Of a DNA stretch of 5,182 bases, positions 1 to 5,182 are shown in pieces. The stretch is from Flavobacteriaceae bacterium (lineage in GTDB: Bacteria > Bacteroidota > Bacteroidia > Flavobacteriales > Flavobacteriaceae), in assembly GCA_947377425.1 (NCBI GenBank), contig CANCFZ010000169.1, positions 1 to 5,182 on the forward strand, given 5' to 3'. The notes beneath the pieces were generated by a model. That model was not told the DNA's origin, searched no databases, and saw nothing but the letters and a program-made list of their open reading frames with translations. Numbering within the stretch: position 1 is the first letter of the stretch; every line of letters begins with the position of its first letter. Made by a program: the position numbers and the translations under genes.

Positions 1-330
1 GAAACTAATTACAAAGCGTTACGAAGATTCAAATCCGGACTAAGCAAAGAATCAACAGGTGGTTTTTTAATTGGATTTGGAGGCGCATTAGTTATAACCG
101 ATTTGGTTGTCGGATTAGTTTCTGATGTACATTATCCAACAGCTGCTACATATGTAGGCGCAGGTTCACTACTTGTTGCAATTCCTATATTGTCTGGAAA
201 AAATAAAAAAATCAAAGAAGGAATAGATTTATACAACAGTGAATTGAAAAATGTTGGAAGTACCGATTCTAATTTTGAAGTCAATTTAATTGGTAATCAA
301 AGAGGTTACGGCATTCAAATTCGTTTTTAA
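1..330 (+). CDS. Partial two-helix membrane protein of unknown function (3' end)
   Basis: The reading frame is open from the first base to a TAA at 328-330, giving 109 visible residues; the true start lies upstream of the window. An internal TTG at 103 could be taken as a start, but the frame upstream is open and protein-like, so I treat the gene as 5'-truncated by the window edge. Two hydrophobic, glycine-rich segments are visible at about residues 20-41 and 48-65, joined by a short loop (SDVHYPTA). A basic stretch follows (SGKNKKIKEGIDLYNSE), then a tail ending GYGIQIRF. This layout resembles uncharacterised Bacteroidota proteins that place two helices before an 'NKKI...YN' motif. I do not recognise a named family or function. 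Only 2 nt separate it from the next gene, so the two are probably co-transcribed. Confidence 0.75.
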   Translation, partial: ETNYKALRRFKSGLSKESTGGFLIGFGGALVITDLVVGLVSDVHYPTAATYVGAGSLLVAIPILSGKNKKIKEGIDLYNSELKNVGSTDSNFEVNLIGNQRGYGIQIRF

Positions 331-332
331 TT

Positions 333-560
333 ATGGCAACTAACAAAGATTTATTAGCCAAAGGCGTAAAATATTTATTTGGTGCTTTACCACTGATGTT
401 TATTGGACCAAGTATAATGTATAATGCATTTATGAACAAACACACCAATTGGCATTATTTGGTTTTAGTAATTGGATGTTTGTTGTGTGTAACATCAGTA
501 TTTCTGGCTTTCAAAGGATTAAAAACCATGACAGACGCTTTATTCAATGATAAACAATAG
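333..560 (+). CDS. DUF6095-type small membrane protein
   Basis: A 75-residue protein starting at ATG 333, 2 nt after the previous stop. It has two predicted membrane helices, about residues 12-31 (KYLFGALPLMFIGPSIMYNA) and 42-61 (YLVLVIGCLLCVTSVFLAFK), joined by a short polar loop containing NKHTNWH. The overall pattern (MATNK-LL-KG-KYL at the N-terminus, ALP--FIGPS-MYNAFMNK, then a second helix ending FKGLKT) matches what I remember of the DUF6095 family, which is found in Flavobacteriia and has no known function. The length is normal for that family. No Shine-Dalgarno sequence precedes the start, as is usual in this phylum. The 3' end overlaps the next gene by 14 nt. The family call is from memory; that it is a real membrane protein gene is well supported. 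Confidence 0.85.
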   Translation: MATNKDLLAKGVKYLFGALPLMFIGPSIMYNAFMNKHTNWHYLVLVIGCLLCVTSVFLAFKGLKTMTDALFNDKQ

Positions 561-1119
561 CTATTTAGAAAGTACCAAAAAACAATTTCTCTACTACAAA
601 ACGTTGGGAGAAAAAGCTATGGAGCAATTAGAACCAGAGCAATTATTTGTTACTATAAATGAAGATACTAATTCTATTGCAACAATTGTTCAACACATTT
701 CTGGTAATATGTTATCGCGTTGGACAGATTTTCTAACTTCTGATGGTGAAAAAGAATGGCGTAATCGAGATGCTGAATTCGAAGAAATTCTAAAGACCAA
801 AGAAAAACTTTTGCAATCTTGGAACATAGGATGGAATTGTTTTTTTGAAGCTCTAAATTCTTTAAAACCAGAACAACTTTCAACAATTATTTATATCAGA
901 AACGAAGGTCATACAGTTATAGAAGCTATCAATCGTCAATTAGCACATTATCCTTATCACATTGGTCAGATAGTTTTTTATGCTAAAATGTTAAAACAAT
1001 CGGAGTGGAATTCACTTTCGATTCCCAAAAACAAATCCAATTCCTATAACAGCGATAAATTTGCGAAAGAAAAAAGCATCAAGAATTTTACTGATGACGA
1101 ATTAAATAAGTTACAATAA
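547..1119 (+). CDS. DUF1572 / DinB-like four-helix protein
   Basis: A 190-residue cytoplasmic protein that fits DUF1572, a branch of the DinB/YfiT metalloenzyme-like superfamily. These are four-helix bundles that bind a divalent metal through three histidines; some relatives act as thiol-dependent S-transferases, but the role of DUF1572 proteins is unknown. Three candidate metal ligands are visible in the expected places: H50 in IVQHISGNM, and H134 and H138 in the QLAHYPYHIGQI motif. The N-terminal LEQL/PEQLF-type region and the W59/W71 segment also fit the family. The start ATG at 547 lies inside the end of the preceding gene (14-nt overlap in another frame), suggesting translational coupling. 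The C-terminal part after residue 155 is polar, lysine-rich and probably flexible. It has no signal peptide. Confidence is high for the superfamily and low for any reaction. Confidence 0.88.
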   Translation: MINNSYLESTKKQFLYYKTLGEKAMEQLEPEQLFVTINEDTNSIATIVQHISGNMLSRWTDFLTSDGEKEWRNRDAEFEEILKTKEKLLQSWNIGWNCFFEALNSLKPEQLSTIIYIRNEGHTVIEAINRQLAHYPYHIGQIVFYAKMLKQSEWNSLSIPKNKSNSYNSDKFAKEKSIKNFTDDELNKLQ

Positions 1120-1121
1120 CA

Positions 1122-1496
1122 ATGAAACAAACACTATTATTTCTTTTAGCAATATCTTTTTTATCTTGCCAAAAACAACCCGAATGCAATCCAAAAGAGT
1201 TCAAAACTGGTAAATTTGAATTCATACAAGAAGTCAACGGCAAAAAAGAAATTACAACATTTGAAAGAACCGAAAAATTACAAATCGAGATCTACAAAGG
1301 TCGAACCGACACCGCTTCTGTACGTTGGGTAAATGACTACGAATTTATTCTTCAAAAATTACATCCTAGAAATATGGTTGAAAAAAATGCGATTTCAATG
1401 CGATTTCTAACTACAAAAGGAAAAACTTATACCTTTGAATATTCGTTTGTAGGTGAATCAAAAAAACAAATCGGAACTGTAACAAAAATCAATTAA
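1122..1496 (+). CDS. Small predicted lipoprotein, function unknown
   Basis: A 124-residue protein starting 2 nt after the DUF1572 stop. It begins with a short lipoprotein signal (MKQTLLFLLAISFLSC): one lysine, a hydrophobic core, and a lipobox FLSC with the lipidated cysteine at residue 16. The residues after it are QKQPE; no strong run of acidic residues follows the cysteine, so the surface-export signal seen in some Flavobacteria is not obvious, and I infer a periplasm-facing anchor. The mature part is about 108 residues and probably mostly beta-strand (for example GKFEFIQEVNGKKEITTFERTEKLQIEIYKG). It contains a segment TASVRWVNDYEFILQKLHPRN that I remember as conserved in flavobacterial homologues. 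My recollection is that some of those homologues carry the database name 'DNA topoisomerase IV'; nothing here supports that name, since a secreted 124-residue protein has none of the enzyme's domains. Confidence 0.85.
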   Translation: MKQTLLFLLAISFLSCQKQPECNPKEFKTGKFEFIQEVNGKKEITTFERTEKLQIEIYKGRTDTASVRWVNDYEFILQKLHPRNMVEKNAISMRFLTTKGKTYTFEYSFVGESKKQIGTVTKIN

Positions 1497-1537
1497 TTGC
1501 GTAAAACTACTTTACAAAACATAATTTACACCATTCA

Positions 1538-2398
1538 ATGATCGAATTAATTTCCAATCCAAATGCTTGGGTAGCACTTTTAACCCTAACTTTTTTAGAA
1601 ATCATTTTAGGAATCGACAACATCGTTTTCTTATCTATCGTTTCAGGAAAACTCAGACAAGAAGACCAACCCAAAGCCAGACGCATCGGATTGACTTTAG
1701 CAATGGTTTTCAGAATCATTTTATTATTTGGAATCACTTGGGTTTTGAGTTTACAAAAAACTTTAATTCATATCGATTGGGGATTTTTTGAAGCACATGT
1801 AACCGGACAAAGTATCATTATTTTTGGTGGTGGACTGTTTTTATTGTACAAATCAGTTTCCGAAATTCACCACAAAATGGAAGGCGAAGAAGAAGGCGCT
1901 GCAGGAAAATCTGCAAGTAGTTTATCTGCTGCCGTATTGCAAATTGCATTATTAAACATCGTTTTTTCCTTCGATAGTATTCTAACAGCAATCGGAATGA
2001 TTAGCATGAAAACACCAACAGAAGGCGGTTTTGGTTACGAAGGTGCTCTAATAATCATGATTTTATCAATCGTAATTTCAATTGGAATCATGATGATTTT
2101 CGCCGGACCAGTTTCTAAATTTGTAAACGAGCATCCAACTATTCAAATTCTTGGTTTGTCCTTCTTAATCCTAATTGGAGTAATGCTTTTGGCCGAAGGT
2201 TCGCACTTGGCGCATTTCCGATTTGGCAACGAAACTGAAGTCTCAAGCATACCAAAAGGCTATTTATATTTCTCAATTTTTTTCTCACTTTTTGTAGAAT
2301 TTTTAAACATCAAAATGCGCAAAAACAACAAAGCCGTGAAACTACACAACAACGAAATTGTAGATGAAAAACTGAAAGATGAAGATATAACTAATTAA
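1538..2398 (+). CDS. TerC-family integral membrane metal exporter
   Basis: A 286-residue inner-membrane protein of the TerC/Alx/YkoY family, whose studied members export manganese and, in tellurite-resistance clusters, are linked to metal stress. About seven hydrophobic segments are visible at roughly residues 12-34, 51-71, 91-105, 131-157, 168-190, 203-219 and 241-257. The two family hallmarks are present: EIILGIDNIVF (E21, D27, N28) in helix 1 and NIVFSFDSILTAIGM (N140, D146) in helix 4, with the acidic residues in the membrane that are thought to bind the ion. A cytosolic loop, HHKMEGEEEG (111-120), and a charged C-terminal tail flank the core. The ATG at 1538 gives a normal-length N-terminus. 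The 41-nt gap before it is too short for a yybP-ykoY manganese riboswitch, which precedes many terC genes in other phyla. No tellurite (ter) cluster is nearby, so a housekeeping metal-balance role is more likely than tellurite resistance. Confidence 0.93.
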   Translation: MIELISNPNAWVALLTLTFLEIILGIDNIVFLSIVSGKLRQEDQPKARRIGLTLAMVFRIILLFGITWVLSLQKTLIHIDWGFFEAHVTGQSIIIFGGGLFLLYKSVSEIHHKMEGEEEGAAGKSASSLSAAVLQIALLNIVFSFDSILTAIGMISMKTPTEGGFGYEGALIIMILSIVISIGIMMIFAGPVSKFVNEHPTIQILGLSFLILIGVMLLAEGSHLAHFRFGNETEVSSIPKGYLYFSIFFSLFVEFLNIKMRKNNKAVKLHNNEIVDEKLKDEDITN

Positions 2399-2402
2399 TT
2401 TT

Positions 2403-2443
2403 AGGAACGAATGGTTTGGGTTTTATTTGTAAACCCTGTTCCT
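2403..2443 (+). other. Bulged hairpin just downstream of terC
   Basis: Starting 5 nt after the terC stop, AGGAAC (2403-2408) can pair with GTTCCT (2438-2443), and inside it GGGTTT (2418-2423) pairs with AAACCC (2431-2436) around a 7-nt loop. The 5' side has a 9-nt bulge and the 3' side a 1-nt bulge. No T-tract follows, so it is not an intrinsic terminator by itself. It could protect the 3' end of the terC mRNA or be incidental. Confidence 0.4.
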
Positions 2444-2458
2444 GCTGTACTTTACAAT

Positions 2459-2499
2459 AAAAAAATGGTCACTTCGAGAACCTCAGTGACCATTTTTTT
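2459..2499. terminator. Bidirectional intrinsic terminator between terC and fhs
   Basis: A perfect 15-bp stem is formed by AAAAAAATGGTCACT (2459-2473) and AGTGACCATTTTTTT (2485-2499) around an 11-nt loop (2474-2484). The core TGGTCACT/AGTGACCA is GC-containing, and each strand ends in seven T residues when read 5' to 3'. It therefore terminates rightward transcription from terC and leftward transcription from fhs. Its position between two convergent genes supports this reading. Confidence 0.92.
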
Positions 2500-2555
2500 A
2501 TTTCCATTCCCATCAGGGTTAGATAGTTATGGTATTATTTATTTATTCAAAATTT

Positions 2556-4229
2556 CTAAGACAATCCTGTAATTCTGCCCTCATTATCAATATCAATATG
2601 TTCTGCATTAGGAACTGAAGGCAATCCTGGCATTCTCATAACATCACCAAGTAACGGAACAATAAATCCTGCACCACTAGCAATTTCAAACTCACGAACT
2701 GTAATTGTAAAATCCATTGGACGACCAATTATCTTCTCATTATCCGAAAAACTGGCTGGAGTTTTTGCCATACAAATCTGAAAATCATTAAAACCTAAGT
2801 CATTGATCATTTTCAATTGTGTTTTAGATTTTGAAGAAAACTCAACTAAATCTGCTCCATAAATTTCTTTGGCAATAGTATTTATTTTGTGTTCAATAGA
2901 ATCTTCTTTTTGATATAAAGGTTTAAAGTTTGCTTCGCCTTTAATGATTTCGGCAACTACTTTTTCCGCCAATGCAGCCGACCCTTTTCCGCCTTCAACA
3001 AAAGCTGTACTAACAATAGCAGTAACACCTTTTGCCAAACACAAGGCTTTTAATTTATCATATTCTGCTTGTGTATCATCTGGAAAAGCATTGATACTTA
3101 CCACAGGATTTATTCCAAATTTCTGAATATTTTCGATGTGCTTTTCTAAGTTGCAAAATCCTTTTTCAATCGCAGTAACATTTTCAGTTTTAAAATCTTC
3201 TGAACTCAAACCAGCATGATGTTTAATTGCTCTAATCGTTGCAACTAAAACAACTGCATCAGGTTTCAATCCGCTTTGTCCACATTTTATATGAAAGAAT
3301 TTTTCAGCACCCAAATCAGCACCAAATCCTGCTTCGGTCACTACATAATCCCCAAGCGAAAGTCCCATTTTAGTAGCAATAACTGTATTCGTTCCTTGCG
3401 CAATACTTGCAAATGGACCACCATGAAGAATGGCTGGATTTCCTTCCAATGTTTGTACTAAATTTGGTTTCAAAGCATCTTTTAGTAAAACTGCCATTGC
3501 TCCTACTACTTTTAAATCTCTTGCAAAAATCGCTTTTCCATCCAAAGTTTTTCCAACAAAAATATTTCCTAATCGGAATTTCAAATCTTCTAAATCTTTC
3601 GACAAACAAAGAATCGCCATAACTTCCGAAGCTGGTGTTATGTTGAAACCATCTTCTCGCATCGTTCCATTTGCTTTCGCTCCTACTCCTATTATTATAT
3701 GGCGGAGCGAACGATCATTCATGTCCATTACACGTTTCCATGAAATAGATTTTGGATCTAGGTTTAAAGAATATTTCGGATTTTGAAGATTATTATCAAT
3801 TACCGCAGAAAGTAAATTATTAGCTTTTTCAATAGCTGAAAAATCGCCAGTAAAATGCAAATTAATATCTTCCATCGGAACCACTTGAGCATAACCGCCA
3901 CCTGCAGCACCGCCTTTCAAACCAAAAACTGGTCCGAGTGATGGTTCTCGTAAAACTCCGATAGCTTTTTTACCAATATAATTCAATCCGTCAGTTAGAC
4001 CAATAGACATCGTGGTTTTTCCTTCACCATATTTAGTAGGTGACATAGCCGAAACCAAAATTAATTTACCTTTTGGGTTTTCTCTTTGCAATGTTAAAGG
4101 CAATTTAGCTTTATACTTTCCGTAGTATTCTAAATCGTCCTCCGGAATGTTTATTTTTTCGGCTATTACTTTAATGTGTTCTAAAGTTGCATTTTGCGCA
4201 ATCTCAATATCGGATGGAAATGTTGACAT
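2556..4229 (-). CDS. fhs: Formate--tetrahydrofolate ligase
   Basis: A complete 557-residue cytoplasmic enzyme, the usual length for the family, which functions as a homotetramer. It joins formate to tetrahydrofolate with ATP, giving 10-formyl-THF, ADP and phosphate, and so feeds one-carbon units into purine and formyl-methionine synthesis. Visible landmarks in order: the ATP-binding P-loop TKYGEGKT (65-72), the first family signature GLKGGAAGGGY (103-113), the MDMNDRSLR segment (168-176), HGGPFASIAQGTNTVIATKMGL (269-290), the second signature region VATIRAIKHHAG (329-340), and the C-terminal PGLPSVPNAEHIDID. The second signature differs slightly from the usual VATxRALKxHGG (I335 for Leu, A339 for Gly). 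The ATG at 4229 gives the expected N-terminus; no Shine-Dalgarno sequence is present. It lies downstream of parC on the same strand, separated by 95 nt holding a palindromic repeat, so it may have its own promoter. Its 3' end reaches the shared terminator. Confidence 0.98.
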   Translation of the reverse strand: MSTFPSDIEIAQNATLEHIKVIAEKINIPEDDLEYYGKYKAKLPLTLQRENPKGKLILVSAMSPTKYGEGKTTMSIGLTDGLNYIGKKAIGVLREPSLGPVFGLKGGAAGGGYAQVVPMEDINLHFTGDFSAIEKANNLLSAVIDNNLQNPKYSLNLDPKSISWKRVMDMNDRSLRHIIIGVGAKANGTMREDGFNITPASEVMAILCLSKDLEDLKFRLGNIFVGKTLDGKAIFARDLKVVGAMAVLLKDALKPNLVQTLEGNPAILHGGPFASIAQGTNTVIATKMGLSLGDYVVTEAGFGADLGAEKFFHIKCGQSGLKPDAVVLVATIRAIKHHAGLSSEDFKTENVTAIEKGFCNLEKHIENIQKFGINPVVSINAFPDDTQAEYDKLKALCLAKGVTAIVSTAFVEGGKGSAALAEKVVAEIIKGEANFKPLYQKEDSIEHKINTIAKEIYGADLVEFSSKSKTQLKMINDLGFNDFQICMAKTPASFSDNEKIIGRPMDFTITVREFEIASGAGFIVPLLGDVMRMPGLPSVPNAEHIDIDNEGRITGLS

Positions 4230-4257
4230 TATTTTAATAATCTATAAAGTTTTTTTA

Positions 4258-4316
4258 TAGCCACAGATTCACAGATTTTTATATACAAAATAAAATAATC
4301 TGTGAATCTGTGGCTA
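4258..4316. repeat. Palindromic element with tandem 8-mers in each arm
   Basis: Two perfect 20-bp inverted arms, 4258-4277 and 4297-4316, flank a 19-nt AT-rich spacer. Each arm has internal structure: the left is TAGC followed by CACAGATT twice (4262-4269 and 4270-4277), and the right is AATCTGTG twice (4297-4304 and 4305-4312) followed by GCTA. A 9-bp direct repeat TTTTTTTAT lies at each side (4250-4258 and 4320-4328). The element sits between the parC stop and the fhs start. From memory, short palindromes of the 'GCCACAGATT...' or 'GCCACGAATT...' type are dispersed through flavobacterial genomes; that this is a copy of one is inference. Read on the + strand it is followed by a T7 run; read on the - strand, in the direction of parC and fhs, it is followed by an A-run, so it is not a standard terminator for parC. 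Confidence 0.9.
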
Positions 4317-4324
4317 CTATTTTT

Positions 4325-5182
4325 TTATTCTAAAGACAAAGTAATTTGTCCGTCGTCGTCCAATTCAGTTTGAATATTTTCATCAACCTCTTCTGAAGAT
4401 TCTGGTTCTTCAACCACTTCTTCTATTTCTTCATAAGGCAACGATTCTAATAAATTTACTTGTTTTAACTTATCAGCAGTTAATTGATTTCCAATAGCTT
4501 TTATACCTTTTATAGCAATAAATTCCTCCAAATTAATGGTTTGATTTTCTTTTTGAACGCCTTTTACTTTAGCAAAAATAATTTCGGCAACTGGTCGCCA
4601 ATCGGTAGAAACAATTTCCAATTGTGATTTTTCATGTTCAGTAATAAAAATCTCTTCTTTGTTTTCATTTTCAACCAAGAATCGTTTGATAAAATAACGC
4701 TCTTTTTCTCCATCATAATAAATGGTAGCAATTGGTTTCTTCGGATTCCATTTTTCCATTACAATCATATCTTCGTCGAAATGGGTTGTCAATTCTGGAA
4801 TAATTGTTTTCAATTTACCAGATTGATTGATTATTAAAAGTCGGTCGTTTGGTCTGAATTCGCCCAACAACTCGCCTCTTCCATCTACATTCAATCTTTG
4901 AACAGTATCATCAAACCAAACTTTTCTCGGACGCAAAGTTGAAATTCCTTTCTCCTTCAATTCGATTTTCTTGATTGGATATTTGGTAACCGTATTTCCA
5001 CGAGAAGCACGACCTTTTATGGCAATATCTGTGAAATCAACATCCCATTTTAGTTTCTTAACGCTTCCAACTTGACGCAATAATATCGTTACAACTTCTG
5101 CTTCACCATTAGGATTTGCAGAGAAATATAAGGTTTGTGATCCTGTTTTTTCTTGTGTTAAATCGTAAAATTTATCACGAGT
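4325..5182 (-). CDS. parC: DNA topoisomerase IV subunit A, C-terminal part (partial)
   Basis: The frame is open from the right edge of the window (ACT codon at 5182-5180) to a TAA at 4327-4325, giving the last 285 residues. The N-terminal catalytic part with the active-site tyrosine lies outside. A TTG at 5080 is not a real start, because conserved sequence continues upstream (TRDKFYDLTQEKTGSQTLYF...). The visible part is the DNA-wrapping beta-pinwheel-type domain, with blade-like repeats such as IKGRASRGNTVTKYPIKKIEL, VDGRGELLGEFRPNDRLLII and VKGVQKENQTINLEEFIAIKGIKAIG. No QRRGGRG-type GyrA box is seen, and KGRASRGN looks like its degenerate counterpart, so ParC is favoured over GyrA. The final 35 residues are highly acidic and end GQITLSLE. 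With ParE, the enzyme decatenates and relaxes chromosomes using ATP. The sequence closely matches my memory of Flavobacterium ParC. Confidence 0.95.
   Translation of the reverse strand, partial: TRDKFYDLTQEKTGSQTLYFSANPNGEAEVVTILLRQVGSVKKLKWDVDFTDIAIKGRASRGNTVTKYPIKKIELKEKGISTLRPRKVWFDDTVQRLNVDGRGELLGEFRPNDRLLIINQSGKLKTIIPELTTHFDEDMIVMEKWNPKKPIATIYYDGEKERYFIKRFLVENENKEEIFITEHEKSQLEIVSTDWRPVAEIIFAKVKGVQKENQTINLEEFIAIKGIKAIGNQLTADKLKQVNLLESLPYEEIEEVVEEPESSEEVDENIQTELDDDGQITLSLE

Noticed and set aside
103..330. A separate 75-residue protein starting at TTG 103
   Set aside because: The same frame is open to the left edge and encodes the first half of a membrane helix there, so TTG 103 is an internal codon of a longer gene.
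674..886. Minus-strand open frame inside the DUF1572 gene
   Set aside because: It is opposite a recognised family gene with intact metal-ligand histidines, and no independent support was seen.
1497..1537. Possible Bacteroidota promoter before terC (TTG at 1497 and TAATTTAC at 1522)
   Set aside because: The second element lacks the final TTTG of the TAnnTTTG consensus, and the 22-nt spacing is longer than the usual ~19 nt; in AT-rich DNA such partial matches are common.
3370..3786. Open frames on both strands overlapping fhs (for example 3430-3786 + and 3370-3609 -)
   Set aside because: They lie entirely inside a complete, well-conserved fhs gene, and their translations look like frame-shifted shadows with no recognisable domain.
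4278..4296. TATTTTG on the - strand inside the palindrome spacer as an fhs promoter -7 element
   Set aside because: It is one base short of TAnnTTTG and I found no convincing -33 TTTG at the right distance; it may be low-complexity sequence of the loop.
4258..4316. CRISPR-like repeat array
   Set aside because: Only one inverted pair of short tandem 8-mers is present; there are no regularly spaced repeats with unique spacers and no cas genes.

Overview
The window is AT-rich, has no convincing Shine-Dalgarno sequences, and carries protein families typical of Flavobacteriaceae (a DUF6095-type membrane protein, and a topoisomerase IV A subunit with an acidic tail). I read it as ordinary chromosome of a Flavobacterium-like member of the Bacteroidota. 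All assignments come from reading the sequence and recalling the families; no database search was possible.

Left part (1-2398, + strand): the 3' end of an unidentified two-helix membrane protein, then a DUF6095-type small membrane protein, a DUF1572/DinB-like protein, a small lipoprotein, and a TerC-family membrane protein. The first four genes are separated by 2 nt, a 14-nt overlap and 2 nt, so they very probably share a transcript. A 41-nt gap precedes terC, which may belong to the same transcript. Nothing links their functions clearly; only the TerC protein has a family-level role (metal-ion, probably manganese, export).

Centre (2399-2555): a convergent intergenic region between terC (+) and fhs (-). 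It holds a bulged hairpin right after terC and then a strong 15-bp stem with A/T tracts on both sides, which reads as a bidirectional terminator.

Right part (2556-5182, - strand): a complete formate--tetrahydrofolate ligase gene (fhs), a 95-nt spacer, and the 3' end of parC (topoisomerase IV subunit A), which runs off the right edge. The spacer contains a perfect 20-bp inverted repeat. Each arm is built from two tandem 8-mers, and the element is bracketed by a 9-bp direct repeat (TTTTTTTAT). It looks like a copy of a dispersed palindromic repeat of the kind seen in flavobacterial genomes.

I see no defence system, transposase, CRISPR array, tRNA or rRNA. The observations most worth following are the palindromic element between parC and fhs, and a possible sliding-clamp-binding motif at the extreme C-terminus of ParC.
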